Positions 50,289 through 60,661 of a DNA stretch of 64,000 nucleotides are shown here, piece by piece. Each line of letters opens with the position of its first letter. Positions within the stretch are counted from its first letter, which is position 1. Both the position numbers and the translations under genes were made by a program. The notes beneath the pieces are model-generated. The model was not told the DNA's origin. It was given only the letters and a program-made list of their open reading frames with translations, and made no database searches. The stretch is from Coprococcus aceti (GTDB lineage: Bacteria; Bacillota; Clostridia; Lachnospirales; Lachnospiraceae): contig NZ_JAOQJT010000002.1 of NCBI RefSeq assembly GCF_025567285.1, positions 124,001-188,000 on the forward strand, given 5' to 3'.

Positions 50289-51320
50289 ATGAACAGAGAC
50301 GAGATAACAGCAAAGATCGCTGAACTTGAAAAGAAGATACAGATGGATAAGCTGCAAAATGCCGGGGCGGATGATGCCGGAAAAGTTGCAGGACGCACTC
50401 AGTCCGGTGATATGGCTGACAGCTATGCGCTGTGCCTTGGCGGTGGCGGCGGTAAAGGAGCGTACCAGCTCGGGGTGTACAGAGCACTTGCAGAGTATGG
50501 ACTTATGGACAAGGTTACAGCCATATCAGGAACTTCCATAGGTGCGATAAATGCCGTGCTTTTCGCGTGCAATGATCCTGACAGAAGCGAGGAGGCATGG
50601 AAGAAGATACATTTTGATACGGTGTTTGACGTTGATCCTGATCTGATGTTCAACGACAAATCGGGATTCATGTCGCGCAGGGAGATGATAAAGCTCATGG
50701 ACAGCTATGTGGATTATAAAGAGCTGTCGGAAGCTGAGATTACAGTGTATGCAACCATAGCTGTGTGTGTGCAGGATGGTGAAAGACAGGCTGAGTATAT
50801 CAGTCTTGCAGGAATGGATGCGGATGATATCAGGACAGTTGTCTTGGCATCATCCACCCTTCCTATGCTCTATGAGTCTGTGACTTATAATGGTAAGGAG
50901 TATTGTGATGGCGGTCTTGCCGACAATGTTCCGGTGAAGCCTCTGTATGATATGGGATACAGGAATATCGTTGTGTGCGGCCTTAATCCCGACTCAAAGA
51001 AAGACATATCTGCATATACAGATGCGGATATCATAGAGATATATCCAAGTGTAAGCCTGGGAGATCTGATAGATGGAACCTTGAATTTCTCTGCAAATTC
51101 AGTAAAATTCAGAAGCCTGCTCGGTTATAAGGATGCCATGAGGGCACTTAAGGTTCATTTTGAGAATGATCCTGATTACATCGCGGCGCTGGATTATTAC
51201 AGGGATATTGATCTTGCGGATATACAGACTCAGATGAGGATGGATGCCGCGGATTCCAGCGTGAAAAATACTATGGATAACATAGGCAGGATACTTGGTA
51301 AGCTGGGCATAGAGGAATAA
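50289..51320 (+). CDS. Patatin-like phospholipase
   Basis: The 343-residue serine hydrolase has all three patatin blocks: the oxyanion glycine motif GGGGGKGAYQLGVYRAL near residue 51, the nucleophile GTSIG near 80, and the DGG motif in EYCDGGLADNVPV near 210. A helical N-terminal extension of about 45 residues precedes the domain. There is no signal peptide, so it acts in the cytoplasm or on the inner side of the membrane. The substrate is unknown. GGAGGG precedes the start. Confidence 0.9.
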   Translation: MNRDEITAKIAELEKKIQMDKLQNAGADDAGKVAGRTQSGDMADSYALCLGGGGGKGAYQLGVYRALAEYGLMDKVTAISGTSIGAINAVLFACNDPDRSEEAWKKIHFDTVFDVDPDLMFNDKSGFMSRREMIKLMDSYVDYKELSEAEITVYATIAVCVQDGERQAEYISLAGMDADDIRTVVLASSTLPMLYESVTYNGKEYCDGGLADNVPVKPLYDMGYRNIVVCGLNPDSKKDISAYTDADIIEIYPSVSLGDLIDGTLNFSANSVKFRSLLGYKDAMRALKVHFENDPDYIAALDYYRDIDLADIQTQMRMDAADSSVKNTMDNIGRILGKLGIEE

Positions 51321-51373
51321 CTCCAGTCGGATTTACGCAGCTTTAAAGAAATAGATAAGGATACATAGAGATT

Positions 51374-52825
51374 ATGAATGATTTGGAAAAAGTTATTGAC
51401 GGCATAGATCTGGGGCTTCCAGCTCCGTTTGCGGAACCGGAGAGGCAGTATTATTTTATAAAAAAGGGTAGGGAGTATGTCACAGCAAGAAGCAAAGAGC
51501 TGGGACGTGACCTTACCTGTTCTATACAGACATTTGGCTGTCAGATGAATGTCCGGGATTCTGAGAAGCTTGCCGGAATACTTGAGCAGATGGGATATGT
51601 TAGGACCGAGTCTGAACATGCGGACTTTATAATATATAACACATGTACGGTCAGGGAGAATGCCAACAGAAAGGTTTATGGTCACCTTGGTCTCATGAAG
51701 CACCTCAAGGAGAAAAATCCTGAGATGAAGATAGCTCTGTGCGGATGCATGATGCAGGAGCAGCATGTGGTGACAACCATAAGCAAGAGCTATAGGTTTG
51801 TCGATATGGTATTTGGAACACACAATGTATATAAGCTTGCTGAGATATTTGTGAGCAGGATAGAATCTGGAAGCATGGTCATAGATATCTGGAAGGATGC
51901 CAAGGAGGTCGTGGAGGATCTTCCTGCGGTGAGGGAATTCCCATTCAAATCAGGTGTAAATATCATGTTTGGATGCAACAATTTCTGTACCTACTGTATA
52001 GTTCCATATGTAAGAGGAAGGGAGCGAAGCAGAAATCCGGAGGATATCATAGCTGAGTGCGAGAGGCTTGCTGACGACGGAGTGGTGGAGATCATGCTCC
52101 TCGGGCAGAATGTCAATTCATATGGCAAGAACCTTGAGCATCCGATCACATTTGCGGAACTGCTGAGGCGTGTGTGTGCCATAGAGAAGATACAGAGAGT
52201 AAGATTCATGACCTCACATCCAAAGGATCTGTCGGATGAACTGATAGATGTCATCGCGGAGAATCAAAAGATCTGCAGACATCTCCATCTGCCGGTACAG
52301 TCGGGCTCGACAAAGATACTGAATGCGATGAACAGACGGTACACAAAGGAGTCATATCTTGCACTGGTTGACCGCATAAGGGCAAAGGTTCCGGAGATAT
52401 CACTCACCACTGATATAATTGTGGGATTCCCTGGTGAGACCGAGGAGGATTTCCTTGAGACCATGGACGTGGTTGAGAAAGTGCAGTATGACACCGCATT
52501 TACATTTATATATTCAAAGAGAACAGGAACTCCTGCCGCCGGAATGGAGAATGGTTCCACAAAGGAAGAGATACAGGATAGATACAACAGGCTTTTAAGG
52601 CGTGTGCAGGAGATAAGTGATGTGAAGACCATTGCGATAAAGGGACAGACACAGCCGGTTCTGGTTGAGGGCTTTGACGAGAAGGGCGACGGCCTTCTGA
52701 CCGGAAGACTCTCCAACAACATACTTGTCCATTTCCCTGGGTGTGCGGAGATGGTTGGAAAGATCCTGAATGTAAAGCTTGTTGAATGTAAGGGATTTTA
52801 TTACATGGGTGAATTAGCAGAATAG
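51374..52825 (+). CDS. miaB: tRNA-2-methylthio-N6-dimethylallyladenosine synthase
   Basis: The 483-residue radical-SAM enzyme adds the methylthio group to i6A37 in tRNA. The N-terminal domain has a [4Fe-4S] ligand set beginning TFGCQMNVRDSEK, and the radical-SAM motif is CNNFCTYCIVPYVRGRERSR near residue 198. A TRAM domain ends the chain. It acts after MiaA, encoded at 57634 in the same run of genes, so the two tRNA-modifying enzymes flank mutS-mutL. Confidence 0.95.
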   Translation: MNDLEKVIDGIDLGLPAPFAEPERQYYFIKKGREYVTARSKELGRDLTCSIQTFGCQMNVRDSEKLAGILEQMGYVRTESEHADFIIYNTCTVRENANRKVYGHLGLMKHLKEKNPEMKIALCGCMMQEQHVVTTISKSYRFVDMVFGTHNVYKLAEIFVSRIESGSMVIDIWKDAKEVVEDLPAVREFPFKSGVNIMFGCNNFCTYCIVPYVRGRERSRNPEDIIAECERLADDGVVEIMLLGQNVNSYGKNLEHPITFAELLRRVCAIEKIQRVRFMTSHPKDLSDELIDVIAENQKICRHLHLPVQSGSTKILNAMNRRYTKESYLALVDRIRAKVPEISLTTDIIVGFPGETEEDFLETMDVVEKVQYDTAFTFIYSKRTGTPAAGMENGSTKEEIQDRYNRLLRRVQEISDVKTIAIKGQTQPVLVEGFDEKGDGLLTGRLSNNILVHFPGCAEMVGKILNVKLVECKGFYYMGELAE

Positions 52826-52836
52826 GAGTAGTTGAA

Positions 52837-55452
52837 GTGGCAGCATTAACACCAATGATGGCTCAGTATATGGAAGTTAAGAATCAGTATAAGGACTGTA
52901 TTCTCTTCTACAGACTGGGAGATTTCTACGAGATGTTCTTCGACGATGCCCTGACGGCATCCAGGGAACTTGAGATAACACTGACCGGCAGGGACTGTGG
53001 TCAGGAGGAGCGCGCACCGATGTGCGGTGTTCCGTATCATGCTTGTGACATATACCTGAACAAGCTGATAGAGAAGGGCTACAAGGTAGCCATATGTGAG
53101 CAGATGGAAGATCCGAAGCTCGCAAAGGGTATAGTAAAAAGAGAAGTTATACGTATAGTTACGCCTGGTACAAATATGTCCCAGGCTATTCTTGATGAGA
53201 CGAGGAATAACTATCTCATGTGTATATTTGGCTGTAATGATGAGTATGGCGTGGCAGTGTGTGATATCACTACCGGAGAGTTCAGATCATGTCATATCTC
53301 ATCCACATCCAAGCTGTACGACGAGATCAACAAATATTCACCGACGGAGATCATAGGGAATGAGGTTTTTCTGTCATGTGGCCTGAACTTTGATTACATG
53401 AAGGAGAAGATGAAGATAACGATATCGGAGGCTCCGTCTCATTATTTTAACGATGACACCTGTGAGGATTTCATTAAAAGACAGTTTAAGGTCGGATCAA
53501 TAGATGGTCTCGGCATAGATGAGCAGGAGGATATGCTGCTGTCAGCGGGCGCACTTCTCCAGTATCTACATGAGACACAGAAGAACTCACTGGATCATAT
53601 CAACAGAATAGATATATATTCCATAGAGGACTTCATGATCATAGACAGCTCATCCAGAAGAAATCTGGAGCTGACAGAGACACTCAGGGATAAGCAGAAG
53701 AGAGGCTCACTACTCTGGGTGCTTGACAAGACCAAAACGGCCATGGGAGCGAGAATGCTCAGAAATATGATAGAGCAGCCCCTTATCCACAAAGATGATA
53801 TAGAAGCCAGACTTGACGCGATAACAGAGCTCAACGACTCTGTCATAACCAGAGACGAACTCCGTGAGTACATGAATACCATATACGATCTCGAGAGACT
53901 TATGACGAGGATATCGTTAAGAACAGCGAATCCGAGAGATCTTCTGGCATTTAAGACGTCCATACAGCTTCTTCCATTTATAATACAGCTTCTCGGTGAA
54001 TTCCATTCGGATGAGCTCACCGAGATCAGGGATGGAATAGATGATCTACAGGATCTCTATGACCTTCTTGACCGTGCCATAGTTGATGAGCCGCCTATAC
54101 TTATCAGAGAGGGCGGAATATTCAAAGATGGCTATCTTGAGGACATAGACACTCTGAAGAATGCCACAACTGATGGCAAGAACTGGATCGCAGAGCTTGA
54201 GGCCAGAGAGAAGGAAAAGACCGGAATCAAGAATCTCAAGATAAAGTTTAATAAGGTGTTCGGATATTATTTTGATGTAACCAATTCATATAAGAGTCTT
54301 GTGCCGGATTATTTCATCAGAAAGCAGACACTTGCCAATTCTGAGAGATACACAACCGAGGAGCTTGACAGACTGGCTGGAGTTATACTCGGATCATCCG
54401 ACAAGCTTGTTGCGCTGGAGTACAACACATATGTTGAGCTCAGGGACACCCTTGCTGCAGAGCTCACAAGGGTACAGAGAACAGCACACAGCATAGCCAT
54501 GCTCGATGCTCTGTGTTCACTCTCATATGTGGCTGTTGCAAATGGGTATGTTAGACCTGAGATCAATACAGATGGAGTCATCGACATAAAGGACGGACGT
54601 CATCCGGTCGTTGAGAAGATGCTGAACAACGATATGTTCATCACAAACGACACATATCTGAACAACCATGAGAGCAGGATATCTATCATCACCGGTCCTA
54701 ACATGGCTGGTAAATCCACATATATGAGACAGACTGCGCTCATAGTTCTCATGGCTCAGGTTGGAAGCTTTGTCCCTGCGGCATCTGCCAATATAGGCAT
54801 ATGCGATAGGATATTTACAAGAGTGGGAGCTTCCGACGACCTTGCATCAGGACAGTCCACATTTATGGTGGAGATGAGCGAGGTCGCCAATATACTCAGA
54901 AATGCCACGAAGAACAGCCTTCTCATCCTTGATGAGATAGGTCGAGGAACAAGCACATATGACGGTCTGGCGATCGCCTGGGCTGTCGTTGAATATATAA
55001 GCAACAGTGAACTGCTCGGAGCAAAAACTCTGTTTGCGACACATTACCATGAGCTCACGGAGCTTGAGGGTAAGCTGTCGGCAGTCAACAACTACTGTAT
55101 AGCGGTCAAGGAAGACGGAGACGACATAGTGTTCCTCAGAAAGATCGTCAAGGGCGGTGCCGACAGAAGCTACGGTATACAGGTTGCAAAGCTTGCCGGT
55201 GTGCCGGATGTCGTTATAGCAAGAGCAAATGAGATATGTAATCAGCTTATAGACAAGGACATAACCACCAAGCTGAAGGAGATAAAGGTTACAAATGATT
55301 TCAAGCCGAAGAAAGAAGACACCCAGATGTCAATGTTCGGCTCACTTGCCGAATCACAGGTGATCGAGGACATAAAGTGTGTTGATCTGTCCAACATGAC
55401 ACCTATGAAGGCGTTGCTTTATTTAAATGAATTGCAGGAGCGACTTAAATAA
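52837..55452 (+). CDS. mutS: DNA mismatch repair protein MutS
   Basis: The 871-residue protein recognises mismatched bases. The start MMAQYMEVKNQYKDCILFYRLGDFYEMFF includes the mismatch-contacting F-x-E region (FYEMFF). The ATPase domain has the P-loop GPNMAGKST near residue 621 and LDEIGRGTSTYDGLAIAWA. Translation starts at GTG 52837, seven bases after AGGAG. mutL follows at 16 bp. Confidence 0.96.
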   Translation: MAALTPMMAQYMEVKNQYKDCILFYRLGDFYEMFFDDALTASRELEITLTGRDCGQEERAPMCGVPYHACDIYLNKLIEKGYKVAICEQMEDPKLAKGIVKREVIRIVTPGTNMSQAILDETRNNYLMCIFGCNDEYGVAVCDITTGEFRSCHISSTSKLYDEINKYSPTEIIGNEVFLSCGLNFDYMKEKMKITISEAPSHYFNDDTCEDFIKRQFKVGSIDGLGIDEQEDMLLSAGALLQYLHETQKNSLDHINRIDIYSIEDFMIIDSSSRRNLELTETLRDKQKRGSLLWVLDKTKTAMGARMLRNMIEQPLIHKDDIEARLDAITELNDSVITRDELREYMNTIYDLERLMTRISLRTANPRDLLAFKTSIQLLPFIIQLLGEFHSDELTEIRDGIDDLQDLYDLLDRAIVDEPPILIREGGIFKDGYLEDIDTLKNATTDGKNWIAELEAREKEKTGIKNLKIKFNKVFGYYFDVTNSYKSLVPDYFIRKQTLANSERYTTEELDRLAGVILGSSDKLVALEYNTYVELRDTLAAELTRVQRTAHSIAMLDALCSLSYVAVANGYVRPEINTDGVIDIKDGRHPVVEKMLNNDMFITNDTYLNNHESRISIITGPNMAGKSTYMRQTALIVLMAQVGSFVPAASANIGICDRIFTRVGASDDLASGQSTFMVEMSEVANILRNATKNSLLILDEIGRGTSTYDGLAIAWAVVEYISNSELLGAKTLFATHYHELTELEGKLSAVNNYCIAVKEDGDDIVFLRKIVKGGADRSYGIQVAKLAGVPDVVIARANEICNQLIDKDITTKLKEIKVTNDFKPKKEDTQMSMFGSLAESQVIEDIKCVDLSNMTPMKALLYLNELQERLK

Positions 55453-55468
55453 TAAGGAGCGATAAGTA

Positions 55469-57622
55469 ATGATAAAAGTATTAGACCAAAATACGATTAA
55501 CAAGATAGCAGCCGGTGAGGTTATAGAGAAGCCGAGCTCGGTCATCAAGGAGCTTGTGGAAAATTCCATAGACTCAGGTGCCACAGCGGTAACCGTCGAG
55601 GTAAAGGGAGGCGGACTGTCATTTCTCAGAGTCACCGACAACGGAGCAGGTATAAAGAAGGATGAGGTCAAGCTTGCATTTCTCAGACATGCCACAAGTA
55701 AGCTTGTGACAGTCGAGGATCTCCTGAGTATCTCTTCTCTTGGTTTCCGTGGTGAGGCACTTGCAAGTATAGCGGCGGTTGCCCAGGTGGAGATGATAAC
55801 CAAGACCGCTGATGATGTGACCGGTCTCAGATACCAGATACATGGCGGTAAGGAGATATCCAGCGAGGAGATAGGTGCTCCGGGTGGAACAACCATAATT
55901 GTCAGAAATCTTTTCTACAATACACCGGCGAGAAAGAAGTTCATGAAGACTGATGCCACGGAGACAAGCTATATCTACGACTTGATGTGCCGTATATGCA
56001 TGTCACACCCGGAGATCTCATTTAAGTTCATTGCAAATGGAACAGACAAGCTGTTCACATCAGGCAATGGCAAACTCAGAGACATAATCTACCATATCTA
56101 TGGAAGAGACATCACCTCAAATCTTCTTGAGATAAATGCGGAAAATGACTATATGAAGATCTCCGGATATATAGCAAGACCTTGTATATCAAGGGGCAAC
56201 AGATCATTTGAGGGCTACTATGTAAATCACAGATATATAAAGAGTGCGGTGCTCACCAAGGCGATCGAGGATGCTTTCAGGACATTTGTCATGATACACA
56301 AGTTTCCATTCACCGAGATCAATTTCCAGGTGAGACCTGATCTCCTTGATGTAAATGTACATCCGACCAAGATGGAGTTGAAATTCGCCAACAGTCAGGA
56401 TATATACAGCTTCACCTACAATGCCATAAGGGAGACACTGTTATTCAAGGAGCTCATTCCTGATGTGGCGCCGGGGAAGGATCCAAAGCCGGAGACCTTC
56501 AAGCAGAGGGATGTTGGCAAGGCACCGGAGGCGTTCGAGAATAAGAGGCGTGAGGCGATAGTCAGGGCAGAGGAGCGGACTGTACCGCAGAGTCAGCCTG
56601 AGCAGCATCGTCCGGCAGAACCGCAGAATCAGCCTGAGCAGCTTCGCTCGGCGGAGACGCAGACATCACCACAGCAGCTTTGCCCGATCGAACCACAGAC
56701 ATCATCACAGCCGGTCCCCCCGGTTATAGAAATCATAGATGAGACTAGCAGCTCAAACAATAAAGGATCAGACGTCATAGATAATAACAAGACGGAGAAG
56801 CCGGCAGGAAACTACATATATGCGGATAGGAATAATGATCTTGAGAGAGCTATAGTACAAAACAGGAATGTGGTAAACGAGAGTCCGGCATATACAGCTC
56901 CGGCACCAGCTAGACCTTCGGTCACAGCGGCGACACAAGACTCAACAGTATCTGCAGCTTCAGATGCAGCTTATATTGAGGAAGCCGGGAAAAAATACGT
57001 ACAGCAGGATATGTTCCAGGAGAAGTTCCTGACAAAGGAGGCCCGTGCGAAGCACAGACTCATAGGACAGCTTTTCAAGACATACTGGCTCATAGAGTAC
57101 GATGGTAAGTTCTTCATAATGGATCAGCATGCCGCCCATGAGAAGGTTAAGTACGAAGAGCTTATGGAGAATTACAAGAATAAGAAGATATACTCACAGT
57201 ATCTTATGCCTCCAGCGGTTGTTACACTCAGTGCCGCAGAGATAGAGTTTCTTCATGAAAATATGGAGATGTTCGAGGCACTTGGATATCAGATCGAGAA
57301 CTTTGGAGGCAGGGAGTTCAAGCTGAACGCTGTTCCTGACAACCTGTTTGGCCTTGATGGCAGAGAGCTTTTCATAGACTTCATAGCTGATGCGAGCAGC
57401 AGTGCTAAAAAGGTGACCATAGATACATTTATACACAAGCTTTCCACCATGGCGTGCAAAGCTGCGATAAAGGGTAACACGGAGATAAGTTTCAAGGAGG
57501 CTGACGCACTTATAGATCAGCTATTAAAGCTTGAAAATCCATACACATGTCCTCATGGACGTCCGACTGTCATATCCATGACGGAGGCGGAGATTGAGAA
57601 GAAGTTTAAGCGAATAGTATAG
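55469..57622 (+). CDS. mutL: DNA mismatch repair protein MutL (endonuclease-type)
   Basis: The 717-residue protein has the GHKL ATPase motifs INKIAAGEVIEKPSSVIKEL, DNGAGI and GFRGEAL. The C-terminal endonuclease metal motif DQHA-x2-E-x4-E is present at about residues 552-563, with ACKAAIKG and CPHGRPT, so this MutL should nick DNA. The linker between the two halves (residues about 345-520) is low-complexity and contains a 12-residue tandem repeat at 373-417. It lies between mutS and miaA. Confidence 0.96.
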   Translation: MIKVLDQNTINKIAAGEVIEKPSSVIKELVENSIDSGATAVTVEVKGGGLSFLRVTDNGAGIKKDEVKLAFLRHATSKLVTVEDLLSISSLGFRGEALASIAAVAQVEMITKTADDVTGLRYQIHGGKEISSEEIGAPGGTTIIVRNLFYNTPARKKFMKTDATETSYIYDLMCRICMSHPEISFKFIANGTDKLFTSGNGKLRDIIYHIYGRDITSNLLEINAENDYMKISGYIARPCISRGNRSFEGYYVNHRYIKSAVLTKAIEDAFRTFVMIHKFPFTEINFQVRPDLLDVNVHPTKMELKFANSQDIYSFTYNAIRETLLFKELIPDVAPGKDPKPETFKQRDVGKAPEAFENKRREAIVRAEERTVPQSQPEQHRPAEPQNQPEQLRSAETQTSPQQLCPIEPQTSSQPVPPVIEIIDETSSSNNKGSDVIDNNKTEKPAGNYIYADRNNDLERAIVQNRNVVNESPAYTAPAPARPSVTAATQDSTVSAASDAAYIEEAGKKYVQQDMFQEKFLTKEARAKHRLIGQLFKTYWLIEYDGKFFIMDQHAAHEKVKYEELMENYKNKKIYSQYLMPPAVVTLSAAEIEFLHENMEMFEALGYQIENFGGREFKLNAVPDNLFGLDGRELFIDFIADASSSAKKVTIDTFIHKLSTMACKAAIKGNTEISFKEADALIDQLLKLENPYTCPHGRPTVISMTEAEIEKKFKRIV
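56585..56719 (+). repeat. 36-bp tandem repeat in the MutL linker
   Basis: Three full 36-bp units (56585-56620, 56621-56656, 56657-56692) and a partial fourth encode 12-residue blocks, PQSQPEQHRPAE, PQNQPEQLRSAE and TQTSPQQLCPIE. The first two are nearly identical at the DNA level and later ones diverge, consistent with growth by slippage. Confidence 0.8.
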
Positions 57623-57633
57623 GAGATAACAGG

Positions 57634-58590
57634 ATGGATAAGAATATGAAACCACTGATAATCCTCACCGGCCCCACGGCTGTCGGCAAGACGTCGCTGT
57701 CCATAGGACTGGCAAAGGCGGTGGACGGCGAGATCATATCCGCAGATTCCATGCAGGTATATAGAAAGATGAATATTGGAACGGCGAAGATAGAGCCGGA
57801 GGAGATGCAGGGGGTAAGGCATCATCTGATAGATATTCTGGATCCGGCAGAAGAGTTCAACGTTGTGCTTTTCAAGAAATATGCTCTTCGTGCTATGGAG
57901 GATATATATTCCCGGGGAAAAATTCCAATCATAGTAGGTGGTACTGGCTTCTATATCCAGGCGCTTTTGTATGATATAGATTTTGAGGAAAATGACAATG
58001 ATATGTCATACAGGGAAAAGCTGCAGAACCTTGCAGATACCCACGGCAACACATTTCTTCATGATATGCTTGCGGAGGTCGATCCTGAATCCGCCGAGAA
58101 AATACATGAGAATAATGTTAAGAGGGTGATCCGGGCTCTGGAATTTTACAAAAAGACGGGCATGAAGATATCTGAGCACAATGAGACGGAGTCCCAGAAG
58201 GAGTCACCATATAATTTTGAATATTTTGTGTTAAATGATGACAGACAGAAATTATATGATAGAATAGACAGACGGATAGATATCATGCTTGAGGCAGGGC
58301 TTCTGGACGAGGTAAAACTGCTTGTGAGCGAGGGTTACAGCAGGGAGCTGGTGTCCATGCAGGGGCTTGGCTACAAGGAGATAATCGATTATATTCAGGG
58401 CAGATGCACTCTGGATGAGGCAGTATATACGCTAAAGAGAGATACAAGGCATTTTGCCAAGAGACAGATCACATGGTTCAAGAGGGAAAAACATGTGACC
58501 TGGGTTGATAAAAGTGAGTATGACAGCGAGTCTGAAATATTGTCATTTATGCTGGACAGGCTTCGCGAAAAGGAGATTATACAGAGATGA
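57634..58590 (+). CDS. miaA: tRNA dimethylallyltransferase
   Basis: The 318-residue enzyme attaches a dimethylallyl group to A37 of tRNAs reading codons that start with U. It has the P-loop GPTAVGKT at 13-20, the SADSMQVYRKMNIGTAK motif and GGTGFYIQAL. The stop region overlaps the next start by four bases (ATGA). Its DMAPP comes from the pathway ending with IspH, encoded at 2203. Confidence 0.95.
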   Translation: MDKNMKPLIILTGPTAVGKTSLSIGLAKAVDGEIISADSMQVYRKMNIGTAKIEPEEMQGVRHHLIDILDPAEEFNVVLFKKYALRAMEDIYSRGKIPIIVGGTGFYIQALLYDIDFEENDNDMSYREKLQNLADTHGNTFLHDMLAEVDPESAEKIHENNVKRVIRALEFYKKTGMKISEHNETESQKESPYNFEYFVLNDDRQKLYDRIDRRIDIMLEAGLLDEVKLLVSEGYSRELVSMQGLGYKEIIDYIQGRCTLDEAVYTLKRDTRHFAKRQITWFKREKHVTWVDKSEYDSESEILSFMLDRLREKEIIQR

Positions 58591-59873
58591 AAGATATGTT
58601 AAAGGATTACTACAGATCACTGAATGTGGATGAAAAGGTGTTTGAATACTGCAACAGTGTGGAGGAGAAACTTAAGGATAGATTTGCAGCCATTGATGCT
58701 GTGAGTGAGCTCAACCAGCTAAAGGTCCTTAAGGCCATGCAGGACAACAGATTGTCTGAGGCACATTTTGCAGGCTCTTCGGGTTATGGTTATACGGATG
58801 ACGGAAGAGATGCCCTTGAGAGGATATATGCAGACGTATTTCACACGGAGGATGCCCTTGTCAGGACACAGATAGTGTGCGGAACCCATGCACTCTGCAC
58901 GGCCATGTTCGGTAATCTGCGCCCGGGAGATGAGATCCTTGCCATAGCGGGAAAGCCGTACGACACATTGGATGAGATCATTGGTATCAGGGAGTCAAGG
59001 GGGTCACTTGCAGAGTATGGTGTCACATATGCCCAGGTAGATCTGTTGCCGAACGGAGACTTTGACATTGATGGAATAAAGAATGCGATCAATAGCCGCA
59101 CAAGGCTTGTGGAGATACAGAGATCCAAGGGATATGCGGTCAGAAAGACGCTGTCTGTACAGCAGATCGGTGAGGCCATAAAAGCGGTCAAGAGTGTAAA
59201 TCCTGACATCATATGCATGGTAGACAACTGTTACGGAGAATTCGTACAGGATATAGAGCCGTCGGATGTGGGTGCCGATCTTGTGGTCGGTTCTCTCATC
59301 AAGAATCCGGGTGGCGGTCTTGCACCGATAGGAGGTTATATATGCGGAAAGAAGGAGTACGTGGAGAATGCTTCATACAGACTCACAACTCCGGGACTCG
59401 GCAAGGAGGTTGGAGCCTCACTTGGCAATACAAAGGCTCTCACTCAGGGACTTTTCATGGCACCTACAGTTACTGCAAGTGCGCTTAAGGGTGCGATATT
59501 TGCAGCAAATGTATACGAGGGACTGGGCTTTAAGGCTGTTCCTGACAGCACAGAGGACAGATACGATATTATTCAGGCTGTTGAGCTTCAGACTCCTGAG
59601 AGGGTCGTGGCATTCTGTGAAGGAATCCAGGCTGCAGCGCCGGTTGACAGTTATGTAAGACCTGAGCCTTGGGACATGCCGGGCTATGATTCACCGGTCA
59701 TCATGGCCGCTGGAGCATTTGTGTCTGGTTCATCCATTGAGCTCTCAGCGGATGCACCTATGCGCCCACCTTATGCGGTATATTTTCAGGGGGGACTTAC
59801 ATATCCCCATGCCAAGTACGGCATAATAATGTCATTACAGAAAATGGTAGAAAAAAACCTTATAGTATGGTAG
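58587..59873 (+). CDS. PLP-dependent methionine gamma-lyase-like protein (YnbB / aluminium-resistance family)
   Basis: The 428-residue PLP enzyme has the Cys/Met metabolism fold. It shows VCGTHALCTAMFGNLRPGDE near residue 95, the MVDNCYGEF segment, and the PLP-binding Lys in GSLIKNPGGG near 239. It matches the family annotated as methionine gamma-lyase or aluminium resistance protein. The true substrate is not established. It overlaps miaA by four bases. Confidence 0.85.
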   Translation: MKDMLKDYYRSLNVDEKVFEYCNSVEEKLKDRFAAIDAVSELNQLKVLKAMQDNRLSEAHFAGSSGYGYTDDGRDALERIYADVFHTEDALVRTQIVCGTHALCTAMFGNLRPGDEILAIAGKPYDTLDEIIGIRESRGSLAEYGVTYAQVDLLPNGDFDIDGIKNAINSRTRLVEIQRSKGYAVRKTLSVQQIGEAIKAVKSVNPDIICMVDNCYGEFVQDIEPSDVGADLVVGSLIKNPGGGLAPIGGYICGKKEYVENASYRLTTPGLGKEVGASLGNTKALTQGLFMAPTVTASALKGAIFAANVYEGLGFKAVPDSTEDRYDIIQAVELQTPERVVAFCEGIQAAAPVDSYVRPEPWDMPGYDSPVIMAAGAFVSGSSIELSADAPMRPPYAVYFQGGLTYPHAKYGIIMSLQKMVEKNLIVW

Positions 59874-59932
59874 ATTAATTAGTCGGCCATATAAAATTTT
59901 CTCTGGAGCTTGGAGAGGCGGAAGGAGGAAAT

Positions 59933-60661
59933 ATGGATAAAAATTATTGCAAAGAGAATTTTGCAGGAGGACATTCGGTCTCCATGAAAGAAATGTCGGA
60001 GACTGAGAGACCGTATGAGAAGAGCTTTAAGTATGGAGTTGAGGTTCTCACAGATGCTGAACTTCTGGCAGTCATCCTCAGAACCGGAAGCAGGAAGGCA
60101 AATGCGCTGTCCACAGCCTACAGGATACTGGATGCCCATCCGGTCCACAAGGGTATAGTGGGGCTTAATTACCTGACTGTGAGTGAACTTGAAGAGATAA
60201 GCGGAGTTGGAAAGGTAAAAGCGATACAGATGAAATGTCTGGCTGAGATATCCAGGAGGATGGCCAGGGCTTCATTTAAGCCGTTTTTGTCGTTCCAGTC
60301 CCCACAGAGCATTGCGGATTATTTCATGGAGAACACAAGATATCTCGAAAAGGAATACGTGTATCTCCTCATGTTTGATGCGAAGCATAAGCTCATAAAG
60401 GATGTCCGCATTTCAGAGGGAACAGTGAACAGTTCGATGTTATCTCCGAGAGAGGTGTTTGTGGAGGCGCTCAGATACGATGCTGTCTATATCATACTTG
60501 TGCATAACCACCCATCCGGAGATCCGACTCCGAGCGGTCAGGATATAGATATCACCAGAGAGATGGACAGAGCTGGGGAACTGATAGGGATAGAGCTTTC
60601 AGATCATATTATTTTAGGAAATAACTGCTATGTCAGCTTAGCTGAGCGAGGTATTTTATAA
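59933..60661 (+). CDS. radC: RadC-family JAB-domain protein
   Basis: The 242-residue protein has an N-terminal helix-hairpin-helix region (SELEEISGVGKVKAIQM) and a JAB metalloprotease-like domain with the zinc motif HNHPSGDPTPSGQD near residue 190. Despite its name, a role in DNA repair is unproven. The TAA stop overlaps the mreC start by one base. AAGGAGGAAAT precedes the start. In many Firmicutes mreB stands between radC and mreC; here it does not. Confidence 0.93.
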   Translation: MDKNYCKENFAGGHSVSMKEMSETERPYEKSFKYGVEVLTDAELLAVILRTGSRKANALSTAYRILDAHPVHKGIVGLNYLTVSELEEISGVGKVKAIQMKCLAEISRRMARASFKPFLSFQSPQSIADYFMENTRYLEKEYVYLLMFDAKHKLIKDVRISEGTVNSSMLSPREVFVEALRYDAVYIILVHNHPSGDPTPSGQDIDITREMDRAGELIGIELSDHIILGNNCYVSLAERGIL

